Shown here piece after piece: positions 1 through 6,131 of a DNA stretch of 9,545 bases. The stretch is from Acidobacteriaceae bacterium (GTDB lineage Bacteria > Acidobacteriota > Terriglobia > Terriglobales > Acidobacteriaceae): the NCBI GenBank assembly GCA_003140705.1, contig PLKU01000037.1:779-10323 (forward strand), written 5' to 3'. The position numbers and the translations under genes are program-made. The notes beneath the pieces are model-generated. The model was not told where the DNA came from and did not search any database. It saw only the letters and a program-made list of their open reading frames with translations. Positions within the stretch are counted from its first letter, which is position 1. Every line of letters starts with the position of its first letter.

Positions 1-26
1 CCCAGGTCTCAAAAGCGAGACCTGGG
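1..26. repeat. Perfect 10-bp inverted repeat (hairpin) at left edge
   Basis: Arms CCCAGGTCTC (1-10) and GAGACCTGGG (17-26) are perfectly complementary around a 6-base AAAAGC loop. A C/G-rich tail (GGGCACCCGGGG, about 25-36) follows. No T-run follows on either strand, so it is not a textbook intrinsic terminator, though it may still end the transcript of a gene to the left of the window. It could equally be one copy of a dispersed palindromic repeat. A related arm (CCCAGGTCC) recurs in the hairpin after the pirin gene. The structure is certain and the role is not. Confidence 0.6.
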
Positions 27-143
27 GCACCCGGGGTAGGAAGAATGGTCGCATTCCTGGCTCAACTCTCTGCTTCAGGCAAATTCTATCTTGTGGACGA
101 AGTTGCAGTGCGGGTTCTCAGGGACCCGGCCGCAGTCTGGGAA

Positions 144-180
144 ATACTTGTTGCAACGAATATCATTCTGCTGCATCCAA
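144..180 (+). promoter_or_regulatory. Palindromic operator-like element upstream of yceI, copy 1
   Basis: Bases 144-163 form an imperfect palindrome (16 of 20 positions symmetric) centred on the perfect 8-mer GTTGCAAC at 150-157. The stretch 147-165 and the octamer GCATCCAA at 173-180 recur with identical 26-base spacing upstream of the pirin gene. The palindrome ends 40 bases before the yceI start codon. Length and symmetry resemble operators of MarR-type dimeric repressors; that family assignment is inference. No convincing -35/-10 pair stands out, although TTGCAA at 151-156 could serve as a -35 box. Confidence 0.6.
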
Positions 181-203
181 CCAACTGAAAAGGAGAAACA
201 CAG

Positions 204-761
204 ATGAGCACCTCAACCGCAACCCCCGCCACCCTGACCACCTGGAACCTCGATCCGGCGCACTCCACCGCTCAGTTCAAGGTCAAGCACATGATGATTT
301 CCAACGTAAAGGGCAACTTCACCGGTCTGTCCGGCGTATTGAAATTCAATCCTGCCGACCCAACCGGGTCCAGCGTGGAAGCCTCGATCGACGTGACGAC
401 GGTCAACACCAGCGACGCGCAGCGCGATGGCCACCTGAAGAGCGCCGACTTCTTCGATACAGAGAAGTTTCCTGCAATTACATTCAAATCCACCAAAGTG
501 GCTTCCAACGGCGGCAGCGACTATGCGGTTACCGGCGACCTCACCTTGCTTGGCGTCACCAAGAGCGTCGTTTTTTCCGTTGAGGAAGTCAGCGAGCCTG
601 CCAAGGACCCCTGGGGCAACCTGCGCATCGGGCTTGCCGCCTCCACCAAGATCAATCGCAAGGACTTTGGCCTGGGCTGGAATGCGGCATTGGAGACTGG
701 CGGAGTGCTGGTAGGCGAGGACGTAACCATCACCCTCGATGTACAGTTCATCAAGGCCTGA
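204..761 (+). CDS. yceI: YceI-family lipid-binding protein
   Basis: 185 residues, the usual size for a single YceI domain (about residues 13-183). This family has a lipocalin-like beta-barrel that binds isoprenoid or other amphiphilic lipids and is often induced by acid, oxidative or solvent stress. Visible family features are W14-x-L-D-P-A-H-S near the N-terminus, the segment D71-A-Q-R-D-G-H-L-K with F83-F84-D85, G117-V-T-K before a hydrophobic strand, and D154-F-G-L-G-W near the end. The start is set by AAAGGAG at 189-195, 8 bases before ATG. There is no signal peptide, so this is probably the cytoplasmic type, unlike periplasmic E. coli YceI. A pirin gene follows after 102 bases on the same strand with the same upstream element, which suggests joint control. 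Natural ligand unknown. Confidence 0.93.
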   Translation: MSTSTATPATLTTWNLDPAHSTAQFKVKHMMISNVKGNFTGLSGVLKFNPADPTGSSVEASIDVTTVNTSDAQRDGHLKSADFFDTEKFPAITFKSTKVASNGGSDYAVTGDLTLLGVTKSVVFSVEEVSEPAKDPWGNLRIGLAASTKINRKDFGLGWNAALETGGVLVGEDVTITLDVQFIKA

Positions 762-800
762 AGCGGCAAGAGCCAGTGACGCGCGAGTGGTCGGCCAAAG

Positions 801-836
801 TGCTTGTTGCAACGAATATCACCCTCGCGCATCCAA
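801..836 (+). promoter_or_regulatory. Palindromic operator-like element upstream of pirin, copy 2
   Basis: Bases 803-821 are identical over 19 positions to 147-165 upstream of yceI, and GCATCCAA recurs at 829-836 with the same spacing. The 7 bases between the two blocks differ. The central GTTGCAAC lies at 806-813. The outer symmetry is weaker than in copy 1 because the bases before the core differ. The element lies wholly in the gap between yceI and pirin and ends 27 bases before the pirin ATG, so pirin probably has its own regulated promoter besides any read-through from yceI. Confidence 0.6.
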
Positions 837-863
837 TCTTGTGTAAGGCAGAGGAGGTCAACC

Positions 864-1769
864 ATGTCGCTTCGTCCGGTGAAGCAGATTCTTGAAACAA
901 CGCCCACCCTTGAGGGGGCCGGCGTCAGATTGCAGCGCGCTTTTGGGTTTGGAAAGACGAAGGAGTTCGATCCATTTCTGTTGTTGGACGATTTTCGCAA
1001 CGACAATCCGGCGGATTATCTTGCCGGGTTTCCGTGGCACCCGCATCGTGGAATCGAGACCATCACATATGTGCTGGCCGGGGAGGTAGCGCACGGCGAC
1101 AGCCTGGGCAACAAGGGCCGCATGACCGCCGGAGACGTCCAGTGGATGACCGCGGGCAGCGGCATTCTGCACCAGGAGATGCCAAAAGGTGATGCGCAAG
1201 GGCGGATGCATGGGTTCCAACTCTGGGCCAACCTGCCCGCAGCGCTCAAGATGACGGACCCGCGCTACCAGGACATTCCCTCTGCCGCCATTCCCGAGGT
1301 GACCGAGGACGATGGGACCAGGGCGCGCATCATCTGCGGTGAGTTCTGGGGCAAGCAGGGGCCAGTGGAGGGAGTAGCTGCCGACCCGCACTACATCGAC
1401 ATCTCCGTTCCACCGAATACGCGCAAGCGTATCAAGGTGGAGACCACGCGAAACGCATTTGCCTATGTGTTTGCGGGCGCGGGGACGTTCCGCGACGCAT
1501 CCAACCCGCAGGCTGTGTTGACCGAGTCTGGAGTCGATCCCAATGCGGCTCCGGTCTACGACGCCAAGAACCACTCGCTGGTGCTCTTCGATCGCGGAGA
1601 CGAGATCGTGGTGCAGGCGGGGCCTGAGGGGATTCGGTTCCTGCTGGTCTCAGGCAAGCCGCTTGAGGAGCCGGTAGCCTGGTACGGGCCGATTGTCATG
1701 AACACGCAGGCTGAGCTGCGGCAGGCCGCAAGCGAGCTGCAGAGCGGAACGTTCATCCGCCACCGGTGA
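864..1769 (+). CDS. Pirin family protein (bicupin, metal-binding)
   Basis: 301 residues, typical for bacterial pirins. These are two-cupin, iron-binding cytoplasmic proteins; some act as quercetinases and others modulate enzymes or transcription factors. The N-terminal cupin carries the four expected metal ligands in order: H59 and H61 (in W-H-P-H-R-G), then H103 and E105 (in G-I-L-H-Q-E). The R-G-I-E-T-I-T-Y segment and the G-D-V-Q-W-M-T-A-G-S-G signature are intact. The C-terminal cupin fills roughly residues 170-290. The start is ATG 864, 5 bases after GAGGAGGT (851-858); an in-frame TTG at 804 lies inside the upstream regulatory repeat and is rejected. It shares the upstream element with yceI. 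Substrate or partner cannot be read from sequence. Confidence 0.95.
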   Translation: MSLRPVKQILETTPTLEGAGVRLQRAFGFGKTKEFDPFLLLDDFRNDNPADYLAGFPWHPHRGIETITYVLAGEVAHGDSLGNKGRMTAGDVQWMTAGSGILHQEMPKGDAQGRMHGFQLWANLPAALKMTDPRYQDIPSAAIPEVTEDDGTRARIICGEFWGKQGPVEGVAADPHYIDISVPPNTRKRIKVETTRNAFAYVFAGAGTFRDASNPQAVLTESGVDPNAAPVYDAKNHSLVLFDRGDEIVVQAGPEGIRFLLVSGKPLEEPVAWYGPIVMNTQAELRQAASELQSGTFIRHR

Positions 1770-1776
1770 TCGTGTT

Positions 1777-1798
1777 GGGCCTGGTTACCCCCAGGTCC
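1777..1798 (+). terminator. Hairpin just downstream of pirin
   Basis: GGGCCTGG (1777-1784) and CCAGGTCC (1791-1798) pair over 8 positions, one of them G-U, around a 6-base loop. It begins 7 bases after the pirin stop codon, a suitable place for transcript termination or 3'-end protection. No T-run follows, so factor-independent termination is doubtful. Its arm resembles the left-edge hairpin. Confidence 0.35.
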
Positions 1799-1921
1799 CG
1801 CTCACTTGACGAGGCGTGGCGGCTCTGAGGGCAACCGCTATAGCAAGTCATCGACTATGATGCTCTGTTCAGGATGAACGCGTCCGCATGCAAGCCGTGC
1901 GAACCTGGAAAGAGTAATGTC

Positions 1922-2380
1922 ATGTCGATCGGCAGCCGGCTCGCGGAGTGCCCGCGCACCATTTTGATTTGTCAGGCCCTTGGATTTTGCATCTTTGTGG
2001 CGGCGTTTTTTCTGCCGGCAGTCAGGGACTCAGGGAGTTCGACAGATTTAGCGCCTTTCGAAGGTTGGGAGTGCGCAAAGATCGCCTTGACCGCGACGGT
2101 TCGTCTCGACACATATGAATCTTCCGGCTTTCTTGCAGCCATGAGCGGATGGATCAATCCGTTCGTGCTTCTCTATATCGGCTTGAGTCTCGCGCCAAAG
2201 TTTGCCAGACTTCGCCGATTTCTTGCCATGGCAATCCTGGTTTGCATGGTGGCAACCTGGATCTTTTTTGCGATCGATAAAATGATCCCGATGATTGGCC
2301 ACGTCCTTTGGATTGTGGGCGCTCTCATGATCCTGGTCGCGGAGGTTGCTGGCCGCAAACCGGAAACGCTTCATTCCTAG
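1922..2380 (+). CDS. Small four-helix membrane protein, function unknown
   Basis: I do not recognise a family. From ATG 1922 the protein has 152 residues. Hydrophobic stretches at about 13-34, 68-91, 100-118 and 122-142 suggest four inner-membrane helices. A 33-residue loop (35-67) between the first two carries acidic residues, W49 and C51. Basic residues (K93, R96, R98, R99) follow helix 2, and the C-terminal tail is short and polar. I prefer ATG 1922 because GGAAAGAG lies 7 bases upstream. The frame also opens at ATG 1874, adding 16 residues, but no good ribosome site precedes that codon. The gene stands alone, 152 bases after pirin, and converges on the aldo/keto reductase with 27 bases between stops. 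Base composition looks somewhat less GC-rich than its neighbours. Confidence 0.75.
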   Translation: MSIGSRLAECPRTILICQALGFCIFVAAFFLPAVRDSGSSTDLAPFEGWECAKIALTATVRLDTYESSGFLAAMSGWINPFVLLYIGLSLAPKFARLRRFLAMAILVCMVATWIFFAIDKMIPMIGHVLWIVGALMILVAEVAGRKPETLHS

Positions 2381-2407
2381 CCCAATGGCTCAAGCGAATT
2401 GCCGGCT

Positions 2408-3394
2408 TTAGTCCTCCCGCACCTTCGGCGTTAGATACTCAGGCCCGACGGGGTCGGTCACAGATTCCGTAACGATCCGGTCGATCTCGGCCAGCGCCGC
2501 GGAGTCGAGGCTCCAGCCAAGCACACCAGCCACTGCATCCAGTTGCTCGGGCCGTTTCGCGCCCCACAGAGCGACGGAGATTCCCGGGCGATCGAGGACC
2601 CAGCGCGCGGCCAGCGCCAACACAGTGTTTCCGTAGCGATCTCTGGCAAACGCCCTGAGCCGCTCGACGGCGGTGATGTACTGGCCGAAGCGGGGCTCCT
2701 GGAACTTGGGATCGGCGCTGCGAATGTCGTTTGCGTCGAACGTCATGCCGCGATGAACCCGCCCGCCCAACATGCTACGGCAGAGGGAACTATAGGTGAT
2801 GACGGCAACGTTGTTGGCCGCGCACCAGGGCAAAGTTTCGCTATCGATTGCGCGCTCGAACAAGTTGTAGGGCGGCTGATCTGAGGCGAGTTGGGCGACG
2901 GAACGGAACTCCTGCATCTGAGCCACGCTGAAATTGCTCACTCCAAGCGCACGGACTTTGCCTTCGCGCTGAAAATCGGCCATAAGACCAGCCACTTCTG
3001 CAATCGGAATGCGGGTATCCGGCCAATGAACCTGGTAGAGGTCGATGAATTCTGTACCCAGCCGACGCAGGCTATCTTCGAGCTCGTGGCGCAGACGGGT
3101 GGTGGTAGAGTTGGCAATCACTCCTCGTTCGTTCCACTCCAGGCCGGCCTTGGTAGAGATGTAAAAAGCTTCACGACGGCCGTGTAGGCGGATGGCTTTG
3201 CCAATAATCTCCTCGGAACGACCATGGCCGTAAATGGGAGCGGTGTCGATGAGGTTGATGCCGCAATCAACAGCGCTGAGGCAGGTGGCGATGGCTACGT
3301 CCTCGGGGACGGCACCCCACTCCAGTCCCCCGATAGCCCAGGTTCCCAGGCCGATCCGTGATACTTCTGCGCCGGCAATCGTTGTGGTTTCCAT
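2408..3394 (-). CDS. Aldo/keto reductase
   Basis: 328 residues, normal for an NADPH-dependent aldo/keto reductase with a single TIM-barrel domain; a cytoplasmic enzyme reducing aldehydes or ketones. The catalytic tetrad is complete: D50 (in N-L-I-D-T-A), Y55 (in P-I-Y-G-H-G-R-S-E), K82 (in I-S-T-K-A-G) and H123 (in Y-Q-V-H-W-P-D). The later G-V-S-N-F-S segment and the W-G-A-K-R-P-E-Q-L segment near the C-terminus fit the part of the fold that binds the NADPH phosphate. It looks closest to the general-stress branch (YhdN/GSP69-like), but substrate cannot be deduced. Only a weak ribosome site precedes the ATG. It is divergent from the secreted barrel-like protein, with 102 bases between start codons; I see no clear promoter hexamers there. 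Confidence 0.94.
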   Translation of the reverse strand: METTTIAGAEVSRIGLGTWAIGGLEWGAVPEDVAIATCLSAVDCGINLIDTAPIYGHGRSEEIIGKAIRLHGRREAFYISTKAGLEWNERGVIANSTTTRLRHELEDSLRRLGTEFIDLYQVHWPDTRIPIAEVAGLMADFQREGKVRALGVSNFSVAQMQEFRSVAQLASDQPPYNLFERAIDSETLPWCAANNVAVITYSSLCRSMLGGRVHRGMTFDANDIRSADPKFQEPRFGQYITAVERLRAFARDRYGNTVLALAARWVLDRPGISVALWGAKRPEQLDAVAGVLGWSLDSAALAEIDRIVTESVTDPVGPEYLTPKVRED

Positions 3395-3496
3395 GCAAGC
3401 AATCTTAAGCTTTGCTACTGGGCAGGGATGTTAGTTTAAGCGAAGGCACCTCTTGAATTTGTGGCGTTGGTCCAATGGAGTGCTCCGGTTATCTGA

Positions 3497-4339
3497 ATGC
3501 GGAAACTGCTTCAACTGCTTCTTGTATTTGTGGTGGCGAGCGGCGCAACTGTGGCTCATGCACAGGGCGGACCGCCGTTTATCACGGACGACCCAGGCAC
3601 GCCGGGCAATCGGCAATGGGAGATCAATATAGGCTGGATCGCGAACCACAACCCTGGGTACTCCAGCTACCAGTTGCCCGATATCGATTTGAACTACGGC
3701 TGGGGTGACCGCATTCAACTCAAGTACGAAGTGCCTCTTGCCGCAGCCACCGACGAGAACAACACCACCCGCGCTGGACTGGGCGAGTCATTTCCGGGCG
3801 TCAAATGGCGTTTCTTTGAGCACCACAAGGCAGGGGAACCCAAGTCCGACGACAACATGGATTTCTCCCTGGGCACGTATCCTCAGTTGTCAATCAACAA
3901 CCCAACAAGCGCAGTGCGGCGCGGTATCGTGGAGCCGGGGCCGCAGTTTTATTTGCCTTTGGAAGCAACCACAAAGTTGGGGCCGATCACCTTCAACGGC
4001 GAAGTGGGCCGATGGTTCGGTAACCAGAAGGTACCCGACCGCTGGGGGCGCGGGCTGATCGTGGGACACGAGTTGAGTGACCGGCTGGAGATTTACGGGG
4101 AGCTCTACGACCTGCAGGATGCAAATAGCATTGACGGTGCTCCCAAGCAACGCCAGTTGACTTTGGATGTGGGCGGGCGTCAGACGCTCGATCGCGCAGG
4201 AAACTTGCGGCTGCTCTTCATGGGCGGGCGCGGAATTCAGGCGGTCACTCCGCAAAACAGCGAGCCGAACTGGATTGCCTATATGGGAGTTCAGATCTTG
4301 GTCGGGCCGAAAGTGAAGAAGGCGCCGGACGAGAAGTGA
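3497..4339 (+). CDS. Secreted beta-barrel-like outer membrane protein
   Basis: 280 residues with a clear Sec signal peptide: M-R-K, a hydrophobic core (about 4-20), then A20-H-A22 followed by Q23, so cleavage is expected after residue 22. The mature part opens with P-P-F-I-T-D-D-P-G-T-P followed by W-E-I-N-I-G. I associate that opening with uncharacterised barrel or 'transporter-like' proteins of acidobacteria and proteobacteria; this is recollection only. Alternating polar/hydrophobic strands, many G/Y/W residues and W-I-A-Y-M-G-V-Q-I-L-V near the end suggest a small outer-membrane barrel. It ends in a charged tail (K-A-P-D-E-K) rather than an aromatic residue, which is atypical for BAM substrates. 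The start is fixed because an in-frame TGA (3494-3496) directly precedes ATG. The ribosome site is weak. Function unknown. Confidence 0.82.
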   Translation: MRKLLQLLLVFVVASGATVAHAQGGPPFITDDPGTPGNRQWEINIGWIANHNPGYSSYQLPDIDLNYGWGDRIQLKYEVPLAAATDENNTTRAGLGESFPGVKWRFFEHHKAGEPKSDDNMDFSLGTYPQLSINNPTSAVRRGIVEPGPQFYLPLEATTKLGPITFNGEVGRWFGNQKVPDRWGRGLIVGHELSDRLEIYGELYDLQDANSIDGAPKQRQLTLDVGGRQTLDRAGNLRLLFMGGRGIQAVTPQNSEPNWIAYMGVQILVGPKVKKAPDEK

Positions 4340-4368
4340 TGCGCGCTGGCTCGCAGCATTCCATTTCC

Positions 4369-4427
4369 TTCCGTCTGTCGCGGCGGAATCGCGGTGACAT
4401 TCCGCACCCCGTTCATTGAGGGTGCGG
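4369..4427 (+). promoter_or_regulatory. Three overlapping hairpins in the yceH leader
   Basis: Hairpin I: TTCCGTC (4369-4375) with GGCGGAA (4382-4388), one G-U pair. Hairpin II: GCGGAAT (4383-4389) with ATTCCGC (4399-4405), perfect. Hairpin III: CCGCACCC (4402-4409) with GGGTGCGG (4420-4427), perfect. Hairpin II uses bases of both I and III, so it excludes them, while I and III can coexist. Hairpin III ends one base before the yceH ribosome site (GGGAGA, 4429-4434). No T-run follows any of them. They may simply end the barrel-gene transcript, or may form a conformational switch acting on yceH translation. The pairing is directly visible; the role is inferred. Confidence 0.35.
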
Positions 4428-4442
4428 TGGGAGAATTGACGT

Positions 4443-5123
4443 ATGCCGATTTCTGAGCCGATTGTGCTGACCGCTGTCGAAGCCCGCGTTCTGGGTGCAT
4501 TGATTGAGAAGGAAGTGACCACGCCGGACTACTATCCGATGTCGATGAAGGCGCTGATGAATGCTTGCAACCAGCGGTCGAATCGTGAGCCGGTGATGGA
4601 TCTGGATGAAGAAGCTCTTCGGCAGGCTTTGCATGGTCTCGAAGATTTGCGGCTGGCGGGCCGGGCTCGTACCGCCGACGGGCGCGTGACCAAGTACGAG
4701 CATTGGCTGGGCGAAGCATTCAACTTTAGCAGGGCAGAAACAGCGCTGCTGTGTGTGCTGTTGCTGCGCGGTGCACAAACGCCGGGAGAGTTGCGCGGGC
4801 GGACAGATCGGCTGCACCGCTTTGATGAAATTGGCGAGGTGCTGGCCGGCCTCCAAAAGCTGATGGATCGGGAGCCGCCGCTGGCAACCGTATTGCCACG
4901 CCAGCCGGGCACCAAGGAATCCCGCTATGCGCATTTGCTTTCGGGCAATGTGGAGTCCGCCCTTGCGGCGGAGAATGCAATTGTCAGGCATGAGGGCGGG
5001 GTGACTGCAGGCTCGGAGACTGGGCTGGAAGAGCGCGTCACGCAACTGGAGGCTACCGTCGCGGAGCTGACACAGAGCATGGCCGCCTTGCGTCAGAAGA
5101 TCGCCGATCTTTTTGGGGATTGA
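4443..5123 (+). CDS. yceH: YceH family protein (DUF480/UPF0502)
   Basis: 226 residues, close to the roughly 215 of E. coli YceH. The family has two winged-helix-like domains and no settled biochemical function. The N-terminal domain shows the signature G18-A-L-I-E-K-E-x-T-T-P-D-Y-Y-P, then the L-x-N-A-C-N-Q-x-S-N-R-x-P-V block (about 38-51). The second domain starts around F-N-F-S-x-A-E-x-A-L-L-C-V-L-L-L-R-G-x-Q-T-P-G-E-L (about 92-117). Residues about 190-222 are a leucine-rich heptad stretch likely to form a coiled coil, fitting dimer formation. ATG 4443 follows GGGAGA by 8 bases. The 103-base gap to the upstream barrel gene holds competing hairpins. The 3' end converges on the COG4705-like gene, leaving 17 bases. 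Confidence 0.93.
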   Translation: MPISEPIVLTAVEARVLGALIEKEVTTPDYYPMSMKALMNACNQRSNREPVMDLDEEALRQALHGLEDLRLAGRARTADGRVTKYEHWLGEAFNFSRAETALLCVLLLRGAQTPGELRGRTDRLHRFDEIGEVLAGLQKLMDREPPLATVLPRQPGTKESRYAHLLSGNVESALAAENAIVRHEGGVTAGSETGLEERVTQLEATVAELTQSMAALRQKIADLFGD

Positions 5124-5140
5124 GGCCGATGTAGGCCACT

Positions 5141-5932
5141 TCAGCCTGCCTTTTCTTCTGTGCTCGGATGCTTTCCGGCCTTCTGCGGAAGGATCAGAAT
5201 GAATGCGAACACCAGAATCAGCAGCACAGCAGAAGCTGAATAGCGGCTCAGGTTGAGGCCGCCATCCGACAAAGGCTTGTCGAGCAGGTCGCCGACCACG
5301 GCGCCGAGCGGACGCGTAAGAATAAAGGCCGCCCAGAAGAGCACCGTCTTCGAGATTTTCGTCCAAAAATGCAATGCAGCCACCACGACAAGCAGCGCGC
5401 CGAAAAATACCACCCCGCCACCATACCCGAGTCCTTCGCTATCGGCGGTCCAGTCACCAAGCGCGGTGCCCAGAGTCTGCGAAAACATGATGGTCACCCA
5501 GTAAAACACCTCCACCTTCGGTGTGCTAACTGTGTCAACTGATACAGATCCCATGGTCCAGTACCACAGGCCGAGCGATGCCATCAAGAGGCCAAGCAGC
5601 AATAAGCTTCCTCCCGCATAGCCGATCCCAAGCGAGCGGTCAGAAAAGTCGGCCATGGTTGTCCCAACCGTCGTAGTCGCGATGATAGTGATCCAGTAAA
5701 GAAGAGGATGAAACTTTTTCGCGTAGACCTGCGCGCAAACAAAAACAACAAAAAATGCCGCAAAGATCAAGGTCCCGACCAGATAGCCCAGGTTCATCGA
5801 CATGGTCACTGCATCGCCCCCGGTCTCGCCGAGGGTAGTGCAAAGGATCTTGATGATCCAGAAAAGAACTGTGACCTGTGGCACCTTGCTCATTCCGCTC
5901 CCACTCGCCGAGTCAGCGCTCTGTTTTGTCAT
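5141..5932 (-). CDS. COG4705-like membrane protein with four internal repeats
   Basis: 263 residues from ATG 5932 (GAGAGA lies upstream in the message; an in-frame TTG at 5950 would add six residues). About eight membrane helices are predicted by eye. Four repeats share W, then G ten residues later, then D fifteen residues later: W25/G35/D40, W80/G90/D95, W145/G155/D160, W200/G210/D215. A Y follows at +25 (Y50, Y105, Y170), or +31 in repeat four (Y231), where six residues are inserted. Repeats 1 and 3, and 2 and 4, are 120 residues apart, so a two-repeat block was probably duplicated. The family, which I recall as COG4705, is annotated only as an uncharacterised membrane protein. Conserved Asp residues within helices suggest transport or ion binding, but that is inference. 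It converges on yceH. Confidence 0.85.
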   Translation of the reverse strand: MTKQSADSASGSGMSKVPQVTVLFWIIKILCTTLGETGGDAVTMSMNLGYLVGTLIFAAFFVVFVCAQVYAKKFHPLLYWITIIATTTVGTTMADFSDRSLGIGYAGGSLLLLGLLMASLGLWYWTMGSVSVDTVSTPKVEVFYWVTIMFSQTLGTALGDWTADSEGLGYGGGVVFFGALLVVVAALHFWTKISKTVLFWAAFILTRPLGAVVGDLLDKPLSDGGLNLSRYSASAVLLILVFAFILILPQKAGKHPSTEEKAG

Positions 5933-5967
5933 CGGTATGGTGTCTCTCAAATGAAGTTCCCGAAATG

Positions 5968-5984
5968 CCGGCCAATTTGGCCGG
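5968..5984. promoter_or_regulatory. Palindrome upstream of the COG4705-like gene
   Basis: CCGGCCAA (5968-5975) and TTGGCCGG (5977-5984) are perfect 8-base arms around a single T. It lies 35 bases upstream of the start codon of the minus-strand membrane protein gene. That is a suitable place for a dimeric repressor operator or a 5'-leader hairpin. No clear -35/-10 pair was found next to it. Confidence 0.35.
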
Positions 5985-6038
5985 TGATCGCCCTAAGAAG
6001 CCTATCGCATCCAGGAGGAAGAGTTCAAAAATGCCGCG

Positions 6039-6056
6039 TTGCCGGTAAACCGGCAA
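6039..6056 (-). terminator. Hairpin downstream of ndk
   Basis: TTGCCGG (6039-6045) and CCGGCAA (6050-6056) form a perfect 7-bp stem with a 4-base loop. It lies 75 bases past the ndk stop. In the ndk direction the stem is followed, after CGCGGCA, by a run of five T (complement of the A-run at 6027-6031). The offset T-run weakens an intrinsic-terminator call. A second, competing pairing between the stem base and the CGCGGC segment is possible. Confidence 0.35.
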
Positions 6057-6131
6057 AAAGAGTGTTCTGCGCGAATATCCGTCAACGCACTAATCAAAGT
6101 TGCTATCCCTGCCCGAAGGTTCGCGGAGATC

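Noticed and set aside
3..188. Open + frame running from the left edge through the upstream element to a TGA at 186-188, with an ATG at 45; part of it faintly resembles an isopropylmalate/isocitrate dehydrogenase segment.
   Set aside because: It runs straight through a perfect hairpin and the palindromic repeat, has no good ribosome site at ATG 45, and an open run of this length is common by chance at this GC content. The echo upstream of pirin comes from the DNA repeat itself.
804..863. N-terminal extension of pirin from a TTG codon.
   Set aside because: The codon lies inside the regulatory repeat and no ribosome site precedes it, while ATG 864 has a near-perfect GAGGAGGT and starts exactly where pirin homology begins.
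858..1574. 238-codon minus-strand frame antisense to pirin.
   Set aside because: Pirin on + has all its metal ligands and a strong ribosome site; the antisense translation is Arg/His/Gly-rich with no recognisable domain.
4413..5366. 317-codon frame on the minus strand.
   Set aside because: It is antisense to yceH and overlaps the COG4705-like gene in another frame; Cys/His/Gln-rich composition is typical of a shadow frame.
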